Source of the DNA: Accumulibacter sp.
GTDB taxonomy: Bacteria > Pseudomonadota > Gammaproteobacteria > Burkholderiales > Rhodocyclaceae
Direction of reading: 5' to 3'
Length of the DNA: 42,796 nucleotides
NCBI GenBank assembly: GCA_031279425.1
Contig: JAITIQ010000095.1
Coordinates: forward strand, 1-42,796
The notes under the pieces: generated by a model
Databases searched by the model: none
Seen by the model: the letters and a program-made list of their open reading frames with translations, nothing else
Told to the model about the DNA's origin: nothing
Part shown: positions 20,747-28,981 of the stretch, in pieces
How the letters are laid out: each line of letters opens with the position of its first letter
Numbering within the stretch: the stretch's first letter is position 1
Translations under genes and position numbers: made by a program

Positions 20747-20944
20747 TCAGCGGCTCAATTTTTCGAGCGCCTCCTCTATTTTCCTGTCGGTTTTGTACTG
20801 GCCCAAGGCGTAGACGGCCCATAGGGTCGCCGGCAACCAGCCAATCAGGGTGATCTGAAGAATCAGGCAAATCACTCCGGCAATCGGTCTGCCGATAGTG
20901 AAAAACGTGAGCCACGGCAGAATCAAGGCGATCAGCAAGCGCAT
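20747..20944 (-). CDS. YqaE/Pmp3-like small membrane protein
   Basis: 65 aa; ILPWLTFFTIGRPIAGVICLILQITLIGWLPATLWAVYALGQY. Confidence 0.75.
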   Translation of the reverse strand: MRLLIALILPWLTFFTIGRPIAGVICLILQITLIGWLPATLWAVYALGQYKTDRKIEEALEKLSR

Positions 20945-21126
20945 TCCAATTCCTTTCGTCGAAGTCCAGTATACGGATACGGATTCTTTTTCATTTCATC
21001 GACCCCGAAATTCCTTGTGGAAGCGCCGAACAGTTCGTGGTTCCGGCGAAGGAAAACATAACTCATTGATTTTAGTGGATTCCATCTGATCGAGGAATGA
21101 CGAATCTTGACTTGATCAGCGTCTCC

Positions 21127-21522
21127 TCATTTCTTCCGGGGTTTCAGATAATTGCTGACGCACTGATCGAAGCTTTTGCCCTTCTTGCCCTTGCAAGCCG
21201 CGTGCGCCCGGCGTTTCTGTTCCTGGCGCGCGATGCAGCGTTTGACGTTCTTCGCCTTGGCGCAGGCGGCGGGAATCTTGGGCGGCGGCGCGGGCCGGGC
21301 TTTCTCCGCGGGACGCGGAACTTCGGACGGGGATGGAGCCGGCTGAGGCCGGCCTTGTTCCGGAATCGGTTGAACCTGCTCCTGCTTCCACTCCGGTTCC
21401 GGCTCCGGATCCGGCGCCAACCCCGGCGCGCCGGGAACTCCGGCCGGACCCAGTTGCGCAAAAGCCGGCAGCGCGAGGCACAGGGAAGCGAGATACGGGA
21501 CAAGAAAAAGCGCGGTTCTCAT
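21127..21522 (-). CDS. Hypothetical secreted Pro-rich, Cys-containing protein
   Basis: Signal peptide MRTALFLVPYLASLCLALPAFA, Pro-rich linker, CAKAKNVKRCIARQEQKRRAHAACKGKKGKSFDQCVSNYL. Confidence 0.65.
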   Translation of the reverse strand: MRTALFLVPYLASLCLALPAFAQLGPAGVPGAPGLAPDPEPEPEWKQEQVQPIPEQGRPQPAPSPSEVPRPAEKARPAPPPKIPAACAKAKNVKRCIARQEQKRRAHAACKGKKGKSFDQCVSNYLKPRKK

Positions 21523-21642
21523 CGATGTTCCCGCCGTTTCGGGCGGAACGAGTTGGAATGAGAGGAGATTGTAAACGCTCTTTTTACTCCAAGTCACGCG
21601 AAAAATATTTACATCGAATGTTTTCGGGCTTTTTCCGCCAAC

Positions 21643-22077
21643 TCATGCGATCGTTACAACACCCATGCGCACGATGATGTTGGAAAAGCGCCGCTGCTCG
21701 CCGGTCGTCACCACGGCGTAGGCGCGGCGGGCACGCTCGTAGAATTCCGGCTTCCCAAGCTTGAGGAAAGGCTTGTCGCCATCCTTTTGCGTGGCAAGGA
21801 GCGCCGTGAAGTCCGCCCATATCTCCGGCGTCAGTTTCACCGAATCGGGCGGCATCATCAGGATGCCGGAGAAGTCCACGGCGTAGTCCAGCGGCATGAG
21901 CGTGAGCACGCTTCGCAGCACGCCGACGAGCGGGTGGCCGTTGCAGTGGACGAGCCGCTGGGCGTGGGAAGCGGCGGGGAAATTGGCGTCGGAAAAGACG
22001 ATCTCGTCGCCGTGCCCCATGCCCATCAGCACGTTCATGAGCGGCGGCGAGATCAGCGGGTCTATGCCTTTCAGCAT
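21643..22077 (-). CDS. fucU: RbsD/FucU-family sugar mutarotase (FucU-like)
   Basis: MLKGIDPLISPPLMNVLMGMGHGDEIVFSDANFPAASHAQRLVHCNGHPLVGVLRSVLTLMPLD. Confidence 0.92.
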   Translation of the reverse strand: MLKGIDPLISPPLMNVLMGMGHGDEIVFSDANFPAASHAQRLVHCNGHPLVGVLRSVLTLMPLDYAVDFSGILMMPPDSVKLTPEIWADFTALLATQKDGDKPFLKLGKPEFYERARRAYAVVTTGEQRRFSNIIVRMGVVTIA

Positions 22078-22209
22078 GTGCGCATCCTGTCAATCAAACA
22101 CAACGAAAACTTTCGTCGGCGCGGGCTTTCGGCCCTGGAGCGGCGTGGCGACACAAGGACCGCGAAAAATCATCGTGGCTGGTTCGAGTCAAGCCAGCGT
22201 TCGAATCGT

Positions 22210-23250
22210 TCAGAAAATCCGGCTTTTGGCGCGATTCTCGTAATAATCGGCCGAATCGCCCAGCTTTTTCCAGACAGGGAGGCTGGCCGCGTCGATGCGC
22301 GCCATGATCCCGTCGCTCAGACTCGCGTCTGCCGCGGAGAGGTTCGCGTCAAGCTGCGCGAGGTTCCGGCAGCCCGCCAGCGTCGAGGTCATGAAGGGCT
22401 TCTGCAGAATCCACGCCAACGAAATCTGCGCGCAGGAAAGCTCCGTCTCGGCGCTGATCGCTTTCACGCAATCCACCGCCTCGAAAAGCTCCTGCTCGGC
22501 GCCTTCTTCAAAATGGCGCGACTCCTTGCCACCACGTTTCTGAGCGAAATGCCGGGAGTGCGCCTGGGGCGGCGGCACATCCCCGGGTTTGGCGTATTTT
22601 CCGGTGAGCAATCCCTGCTGCAGTCCGACCGAACCGATCACGGCGATCTGGTGCGCCACGCAATAGGGGGTGATTTCTGTTTCGATGGCGCGCGAGACGA
22701 TGTTGTAGGGAAGCTGGTTGCTGTCTGCGCGAACCCCGGTGGCCAGGACTTCCGCCATCTGCCGCACGCCGAAATTGGAAAGACCGATCGAGCGGATCAG
22801 GCCCTCCTTCCGCAGGGCCTCGAACTGATGGAAGACGTCCGCGACCCGCGGCGGCTCGACCTTCTGGCCGCCCGCGAAGTGCGCGATGGCTGCGGCGTTG
22901 ATCGGCCAATGCAGGATGTACAGGTCGAGGTAGTCGGTCCCCAGCCTCGAGAGGCTCTGCTCCAGGTACTTCCTCACCTCACCCGCGTGCGCGGTGCTGA
23001 TCTTGGAGGCAAGCACCACTTTGTCCCGGCGGCCTTTCAGTGCGAGGCCCAGCGAACGCTCGCTCTCGCCGTCGTTATATACCTCCGCCGTGTCGAAGAA
23101 GTTGACGCCCCGCTCGATGGCTGCCGCGACGACGTTGTCAACGTCCCGCTGCGATTGCGGCCCCCAGTACGCTCCGCCACCGAACGACCAGCAGCCCAGT
23201 CCGATGACGCTCACCTCAATGCCCGAGACGCCCAGTTCCTTGTACTTCAT
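22210..23250 (-). CDS. Aldo/keto reductase
   Basis: 346 aa; GVNFFDTAEVYNDGESERSLGLAL, LGTDYLDLYILHWP, IRSIGLSNFG. Confidence 0.93.
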   Translation of the reverse strand: MKYKELGVSGIEVSVIGLGCWSFGGGAYWGPQSQRDVDNVVAAAIERGVNFFDTAEVYNDGESERSLGLALKGRRDKVVLASKISTAHAGEVRKYLEQSLSRLGTDYLDLYILHWPINAAAIAHFAGGQKVEPPRVADVFHQFEALRKEGLIRSIGLSNFGVRQMAEVLATGVRADSNQLPYNIVSRAIETEITPYCVAHQIAVIGSVGLQQGLLTGKYAKPGDVPPPQAHSRHFAQKRGGKESRHFEEGAEQELFEAVDCVKAISAETELSCAQISLAWILQKPFMTSTLAGCRNLAQLDANLSAADASLSDGIMARIDAASLPVWKKLGDSADYYENRAKSRIF

Positions 23251-23259
23251 GTCGATCCT

Positions 23260-24549
23260 TCATCCGAAAGAATAATAGCGGGGAATTCCCGAAGCCAGTT
23301 CCGGCACGAAAATGACCAACAGCAGCACCACGATTTCCGCCAGCATGAACCACCACACGTAGCGGTTCATTTCCATGTAGGAGGCCTTGGCAATGCTGGA
23401 GGTGATGAACAGCAGGGGCGCGGTCGGCGGCGAGACGGAGCCGATCTGGTTGCACATCACCATGACGATGCCCATCTGGAACGGGTCGATGCCGTAGGAT
23501 CTGCAGACTTCGATGGCCGCGGGAGCAAATACCAGCAGCACGGCCAGCGAGTCGACGAAAGTCCCCAGGACGATCATGATGACCGCGAAGACCGTCAGGA
23601 TGATCGTCGGGTTCTCCGAAAGCGAGCGGGAGAAACGCAGAACCCCTTCGTTGAATTCCAGGAAATTCAGCAACCAGCCGGAAGCGCCCGCGACGGCGAT
23701 GACGCCCGAGACCATGGTGGTCATGACGACGGACTCGACGAGAATCTTGGGCAGGTCGCGCACCTTGATCTTGCCGTTGGCAAAACCGAGGATGAGCGCG
23801 TAAAGGCAGGCGATCGCGCCGGCCTCGGTGGCCGTGAATATCCCGCTCAGGATGCCGCCGACGATGATCACCGGCCCCATCAGCGCCGGCCAGACGTCGA
23901 GGATCGATTTCACCAGGGCGAACAGGCTGAATTTCCCGTAGGTGACCCGCAGTTCGGGATAATCCGGCAGCATGGAATAGATCTTGGTGGTCGTCATCAG
24001 CGAGAGGCCGACCAGGATTCCCGGAATGATCCCGGCGAGGAACAGGCCGCCGATCGAGACTTGCGCGATGGAACCATAGACGACCATGGTCATGCTGGGC
24101 GGAATGATCGCCCCGATCGTTCCGGAGGTGGCGATGAGCGAAGCGCAGAAGCCCGCCTTGTAGCCTTCTTCCTTCATCGTCGGAATGATGATCGAGGCAA
24201 TGGCCGCGGCGTCGGCGGTGCTCGATCCGGACACGCCGGCAAAGACCATGCTGGCCACGACGGAAGCGTGCGCCAGCCCGGCACGCAGGTGGCCGACCAG
24301 GTGGTTGGCGAAATCGACGAGCTTCTTGCTCATGCCGCTGGCCGAGAAAAGCGCTCCCGCCAGGATGAAGTAGGGCATCGCCAGCAGCGAGAACGAATCG
24401 AGGTAGGCGAACATCTTCTGGGCGAACATCGGCAGGACGATGCCCGGCGTCGCCGCGATACCGATGTAGCCGACCAGCGCGATGGCCAGCAGGATCGGAA
24501 TGCCGATCAGCATGGTGCCGAGCATGACGGCGAACAATAGCCAGATCAT
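23260..24549 (-). CDS. dctM: TRAP transporter large permease (DctM-like)
   Basis: MIWLLFAVMLGTMLIGIPILLAIALVGYIGIA...FAGVSGSSTADAAAIASIIIPTM; 4-nt overlap with DctQ. Confidence 0.95.
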   Translation of the reverse strand: MIWLLFAVMLGTMLIGIPILLAIALVGYIGIAATPGIVLPMFAQKMFAYLDSFSLLAMPYFILAGALFSASGMSKKLVDFANHLVGHLRAGLAHASVVASMVFAGVSGSSTADAAAIASIIIPTMKEEGYKAGFCASLIATSGTIGAIIPPSMTMVVYGSIAQVSIGGLFLAGIIPGILVGLSLMTTTKIYSMLPDYPELRVTYGKFSLFALVKSILDVWPALMGPVIIVGGILSGIFTATEAGAIACLYALILGFANGKIKVRDLPKILVESVVMTTMVSGVIAVAGASGWLLNFLEFNEGVLRFSRSLSENPTIILTVFAVIMIVLGTFVDSLAVLLVFAPAAIEVCRSYGIDPFQMGIVMVMCNQIGSVSPPTAPLLFITSSIAKASYMEMNRYVWWFMLAEIVVLLLVIFVPELASGIPRYYSFG

Positions 24550-25025
24550 GATGCGACCCTCCAGGTACCGCCGAAGACGCGGCGAAGGGTGACGAACAGC
24601 GTATAGACGCCGCCGATCACCAACCCGTAGTAGGGATAGCTCATCGGGATCTCGAGGCCTGGCGACTCCTGCAGGTGCGCCACCTGCGCCACTTGCCAGC
24701 CCAGAATGATCAGCGCCAGCGCGAAAGCGCCCCACATCAGCTCGACCATCAGATTGAAGGCGGCATGCAGGCGCGGCGGGAACTTGTCGCAGAAGGTTTC
24801 GATATAGAGATGCGAATTCCTGCGATAGGCGATGGGGATGCCCAGAAAGGCGATCCACACGTGGCCGAAAATCTGCAACTCCTCGCTCCAGGAAAGCGAG
24901 ATGTTCAGAACGTAACGGTTGAACACCTGCAGAAGCCCGACGAGGAGAATGACCGCAAGGACCGCGCCGGCCAGGTATTCGACGCCGCGATCGATCGTGG
25001 AGAAGAAACGACTCCGTTCATCCAT
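24546..25025 (-). CDS. dctQ: TRAP transporter small permease (DctQ-like)
   Basis: Four-TM protein; QVFNRYVLNISLSWSEELQIFGHVWIAFLGIPIAYRRNSHLYIE. Confidence 0.92.
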   Translation of the reverse strand: MDERSRFFSTIDRGVEYLAGAVLAVILLVGLLQVFNRYVLNISLSWSEELQIFGHVWIAFLGIPIAYRRNSHLYIETFCDKFPPRLHAAFNLMVELMWGAFALALIILGWQVAQVAHLQESPGLEIPMSYPYYGLVIGGVYTLFVTLRRVFGGTWRVAS

Positions 25026-25196
25026 TTGAAACCCCGCTCCAGTTTGAAATGACGGGACGCCCTTGGCCTTTGCTTTCCCCATGCGAAATCCGGCACCTTT
25101 GGGAGGCCGCGGTTTCGTGCACGATTCCGCGGAAGGCGGGAAAGCCTTCCGCGTTCGTCCATTCCCGTCGGCGGGCGGGAAGGCCCCGCCCGGCAG

Positions 25197-26192
25197 TTAC
25201 TGCACCGCCCGGATCTTGGCGAGCAGCGATTCGGTGCCTGTCTCCTTGGCCAGATCGTCCTGCGCCTTGGCGACGGCGTCCTTGAGCGAGCTCAAATCGA
25301 TCTCATGGAACTTCATGCCGTTTTTCTTCAGCAACTCTATGAACTCATTTTCTTTCTGCGGTGCCTGTTCGAGAACGTAAGTCGCCGCGGCCTTGGCTCC
25401 CTTCAGCATGACGTCCTGTTCCTCCGCATTGAATTTCTTCCATTCCGGCAGAGAGAACGCGAGCATCGTCGGATCCATGAGGTGACGCGTCAGGGCCGTG
25501 CAGCAGGCGACTTCGTAGAATTTGAACGACGCGGTCGTCGCCGGCGTATGCTCATAGCCGTCCAGAACGCCCGATTGCAGGGAGGTATAGACCTCGCCGA
25601 AATTCATCGGCGTGGCGTTGGCGCCCAGGGTGTTGATCACCGCGAGGAAAACCTTGTTCGGAATCGTGCGGATTTTCAGGCCCTTCAAATCTTCGACCTT
25701 GGTGACTTCCTTCTTGGCGGTGACGACGCTCCGGAAGCCCCAACTCACCGACCAGGCCAGCACCTTGAAGCCGGCCTTTTCCATGTCGCCGTTCAATTCG
25801 GCGCCGACTTCTCCGTTCAACACCTTGATCGCGTGGTTGTAATCCTTCCAGACGAAGGGCAGGCCGAGGACGCCCAGCCGCTTGACGAAGGACAGGTATT
25901 CACCGGGACCGCCCGTCGTGGCGGAAGCGCCGGAGCCGAGCCGCATGGCCTCGATCACTTCGCGCGATTGCCCAAGCTGGCTGTTGGGGAAAACCTTGAC
26001 TTCGACGGTCTTGGAATTGGCATTGACGTAATCCGCGAATTTCATGGCCAGCGCGGTCTGATCGACGTTGGGATCCGCCGGCCCGGCCGTGTGAATCCGC
26101 ACCTGCTTTTTCTCCTGCGCCTGCCCAACGGCGGGAACGACGAATACCAGCGCGAGAAGAGACGCGATGATTGCCCGAGTCGCTGCTTTCAT
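25197..26192 (-). CDS. dctP: TRAP transporter substrate-binding protein (DctP-like)
   Basis: Signal peptide; KTVEVKVFPNSQLGQSREVIEAMRLGSGA; VEDLKGLKIRTIPNKVFLAVINTLGANATPMNFGEVYTSLQSGVLDGYE. Confidence 0.95.
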   Translation of the reverse strand: MKAATRAIIASLLALVFVVPAVGQAQEKKQVRIHTAGPADPNVDQTALAMKFADYVNANSKTVEVKVFPNSQLGQSREVIEAMRLGSGASATTGGPGEYLSFVKRLGVLGLPFVWKDYNHAIKVLNGEVGAELNGDMEKAGFKVLAWSVSWGFRSVVTAKKEVTKVEDLKGLKIRTIPNKVFLAVINTLGANATPMNFGEVYTSLQSGVLDGYEHTPATTASFKFYEVACCTALTRHLMDPTMLAFSLPEWKKFNAEEQDVMLKGAKAAATYVLEQAPQKENEFIELLKKNGMKFHEIDLSSLKDAVAKAQDDLAKETGTESLLAKIRAVQ

Positions 26193-26389
26193 GATGGCCT
26201 CCTGTTTGAAAATATATGAATGGAACCTCCGACAAGGGAATCCAGTGTAAAAACTTCCCTCTCGCCTGCGCAAGTATTTTGTGTGGATAAAATCAAAAAA
26301 TAGCAAAAAATAGTAAGAATATTTCGATATATTGCATTTATTTGCATATTGTTGCCGTGACTGTTCCGGGAACGTATCATATCCTCGTC

Positions 26390-27622
26390 ATGTGGGAGGC
26401 CGCCATGTCGGAACGTCTTTCGGCAGTGGAATGTCATCGTTTTCAGAGTGCGCGCTTCGTGAACGCGCTTTCCCCGACGCCAGGGAAACGGCACATCCTT
26501 TTCTTTCCCCTGGGCAACGCCGGGGTGGTCTGGCACAACAGCAACTGGCACGACATCCTGCCCAACCGCCTTTTCTGCATTGAGGCGGAGACGGAGTTTT
26601 CCGTGCGTTGCGGCGATGGGCCGGTAGACTGCTTCGCCATTCGTTTCGAGTCCGGCGACTTCAGCCACGCCGCCGTGAATGACTACCTCATTATCCGGCA
26701 GGACACACGCGCGGAGTTCGTCGCCATGAACGTCGAACTGGCGACGGCGTGCATCCACGCCGACCGGGAGCGTTCCTTCCGCGCACTCCAGCGCATCCTG
26801 CAGGCAATCGATCGGATGAACATGGCCAATCGCATCGCCTTCGCCATCCGGCACGTGGGGCCTTGCATCGACGTCCCCGATCATTTCCATTCGAACGAGT
26901 ACCAGATCGAATACTTTGTCGCCGGCGTCGGGGGAATCCGCCTGGGCCAGCACTGGATGGAATTCGGCCCGGGCAGTTTCTGCTTCATCCCGCCCATGGT
27001 GCGCCACGAGATCGTCTATGCGCAAGCGCCGGACACGGACAACTACAGCGTCAAATTCCAGTTCTCCGAGGACCCGCGGGCCAGAAATCCATCGCGTTCT
27101 CCTTTCATGGTGGACGTAGCCGAGGAAAAACAGGCCGAGGTGCTGGGCATCCTCAAGAAGATCGTGGGCGAATACACGATGGATCTGCCGATCTCCCCGG
27201 AAACCCTCGATCGCCTGATCGCGCTGATTCACGAGATCGAGGCGTGCGAAGGCGAAGGCGGGGGGGAAGATTCCCTGATCGGCCGCGTCAAGCGCATCGT
27301 GCGTTCGGATTGCGCCGAACCGCTGCGGGTGTCGGCGATCGCCGTCCAGGTGGGGGTCAGCCCCGGACACCTGAGCCGAAAGTTCCGCAAGGCCACGGGC
27401 AGGACCCTGGCCGAATACATCACCGCCTGCCGGCTCGGTTCGGCGCTGACCATGCTGCAGAACACTTCTCTCCCCATCAAGCAGATCGCCGCCGACTGCG
27501 GCTTCCGCAGCGTCCATTACTTCTCCAACCGTTTCCGCAAGCACTATGCCTGCGCCCCCGGCGAAATGCGCCGGCGGAGGCTTTCCGGGGAAGGGGAAGC
27601 GGCGAAGGGAAGGTCCGGGTAA
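26390..27622 (+). CDS. AraC-family transcriptional regulator with apparent tandem cupin sensor regions
   Basis: C-terminal HTH RVSAIAVQVGVSPGHLSRKFRKATGRTLAEYITACRLGSALTMLQNTSLPIKQIAADCGFRSVHYFSNRFRKHYACAPGEMRRRR; two cupin-like segments upstream; start may be 26390 or 26405. Confidence 0.9.
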   Translation: MWEAAMSERLSAVECHRFQSARFVNALSPTPGKRHILFFPLGNAGVVWHNSNWHDILPNRLFCIEAETEFSVRCGDGPVDCFAIRFESGDFSHAAVNDYLIIRQDTRAEFVAMNVELATACIHADRERSFRALQRILQAIDRMNMANRIAFAIRHVGPCIDVPDHFHSNEYQIEYFVAGVGGIRLGQHWMEFGPGSFCFIPPMVRHEIVYAQAPDTDNYSVKFQFSEDPRARNPSRSPFMVDVAEEKQAEVLGILKKIVGEYTMDLPISPETLDRLIALIHEIEACEGEGGGEDSLIGRVKRIVRSDCAEPLRVSAIAVQVGVSPGHLSRKFRKATGRTLAEYITACRLGSALTMLQNTSLPIKQIAADCGFRSVHYFSNRFRKHYACAPGEMRRRRLSGEGEAAKGRSG

Positions 27623-28047
27623 TTTTCCCGCATCAGTTGGACGCCAGGGACGCGCCCGGACAAAAAGTACGGCGCCGGGATGCACTGATGGAATGTTTCG
27701 ACCTCCAACCACGGGTTTCCGGTGCTTCCGGATATACCGGAACATCCCCGTGACGTGCGGAATCAGTACCTCGCCGCGCCCGGATAGACTTTGAATGCCT
27801 GCCGTCCAGGCGCTTCCACGCGGATGCGGGCGGGCACTCGATCCTCTGCGCCATGGAGAGGCCCTTCGCCCCGGACACGCCTTCCAGCATTGTCTCCGGA
27901 TTTTCCTCAAGGCGGGTGTTTTCTGAGCGCTTCCAGCGCCGAGTCTGCGTCATGATCCTGCTCTCCTTTCCGGAATGAAGACGGACTGCGCAGGATGACC
28001 GTCCTCCCTGACAAAGGGTTGCGAGAATCATTGCTTTCTTTACAAAT

Positions 28048-28066
28048 AATAATGATTATCATTATA
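28048..28066 (-). promoter_or_regulatory. Near-consensus Fur box
   Basis: Minus strand TATAATGATAATCATTATT versus GATAATGATAATCATTATC: 17 of 19 identical. Confidence 0.7.
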
Positions 28067-28337
28067 ATTCTTGAAAATATTCCGAAGAAGGGTTTCACGG
28101 ATCGGTCTTCAAGAACCACCCGCGCGTTTTTCAGGAAAAGGAAATGGCCACGCGAAAGAAATCCTGCTCATCCATCTCGGCCTCGCTTTCATGAGTCCGG
28201 GCTTCGGCGTGACTGCTCGGGATGAGCGTCCCTCGCGGGCGCCGGGGCGCAGATGGGTCAGGGACTGGAATAGCACGTTGATTTTACGGGTGTTTATTTT
28301 TGACTTGTCAAAGTCTGGCCAACGAAAGGAGAAACGA

Positions 28338-28676
28338 ATGCTGACCGTATTGAAAACACTCTTTTACCCGCAACCGTCGACGCCGGGAGAGAAGCGAATG
28401 CGGGACGAGATGGCGGTGTACTGCCATCGGGAAATGATGCAGCGGCTGCGGTGGCTGAAATCGGTGCTGGAAGAACAGGCGTCGTGGCAGGGGGCGAAGC
28501 CGGATCACCTGTTGCGAACCGTGCAGCTATTTCTGTGGAACGCGGGAGAAACGCCGCTGTTTCAGGAAGCGGAAATGCCGCGGACCGGCAGCAAACCGAT
28601 GCCGGAATCATCCCGGGAACTGTCGCCGGAGGAAGAGGAGCGGCAGCGCCCGACGCTGGTCAAGGAGATGGCGTAG
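28338..28676 (+). CDS. Small hypothetical protein
   Basis: 112 aa from MLTVLKTLFYPQPSTPGEKRMRDEMAVYC; good SD (aacgaaaggagaaacgaATG). Confidence 0.55.
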   Translation: MLTVLKTLFYPQPSTPGEKRMRDEMAVYCHREMMQRLRWLKSVLEEQASWQGAKPDHLLRTVQLFLWNAGETPLFQEAEMPRTGSKPMPESSRELSPEEEERQRPTLVKEMA

Positions 28677-28941
28677 TTACGGGAACAGCGCGTGGAGAAG
28701 GGGCCAATTCCAATTCACGATAAAGATGGCAGGAATCCGGATCGCCCCGGCGCGTATCGCCAGCGATGATGGCGCAAGCGCGAGACCAGATAGGCGCCGC
28801 TTCGCTCCGTGCGATGGCGCCGGAGGGGGCTCGTCGAGGATCGCGCTTTCGTGAAGTTATCTGCCCACACCTCCCAAGTGCCAATCCGCCCCCGAACAGG
28901 CGCCGGCGCGAGCTCGTCGGCGCCGTCCCGCGAATCCACCA

Positions 28942-28966
28942 GAGGAGGCGACGGAGTCGCCTCCTC
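28942..28966. terminator. Strong hairpin downstream of NAD-GDH (possible terminator)
   Basis: gaggaggcgac-gga-gtcgcctcctc, perfect 11-bp stem with 3-nt loop; no U-tract. Confidence 0.45.
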
Positions 28967-28981
28967 GATCCGGCGTCATCG

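Noticed and set aside
22165-22200. tRNA-like T-arm (ggctggttcgagtcaagccagc)
   Set aside because: No acceptor stem, anticodon arm or CCA context; only a short hairpin by chance
21787-24540. 917-aa plus-strand ORF
   Set aside because: Antisense across fucU, AKR and dctM; His/Asp/Arg-rich mirror-frame composition
26189-27910. 573-aa minus-strand ORF
   Set aside because: Antisense to the AraC regulator; no domain evidence
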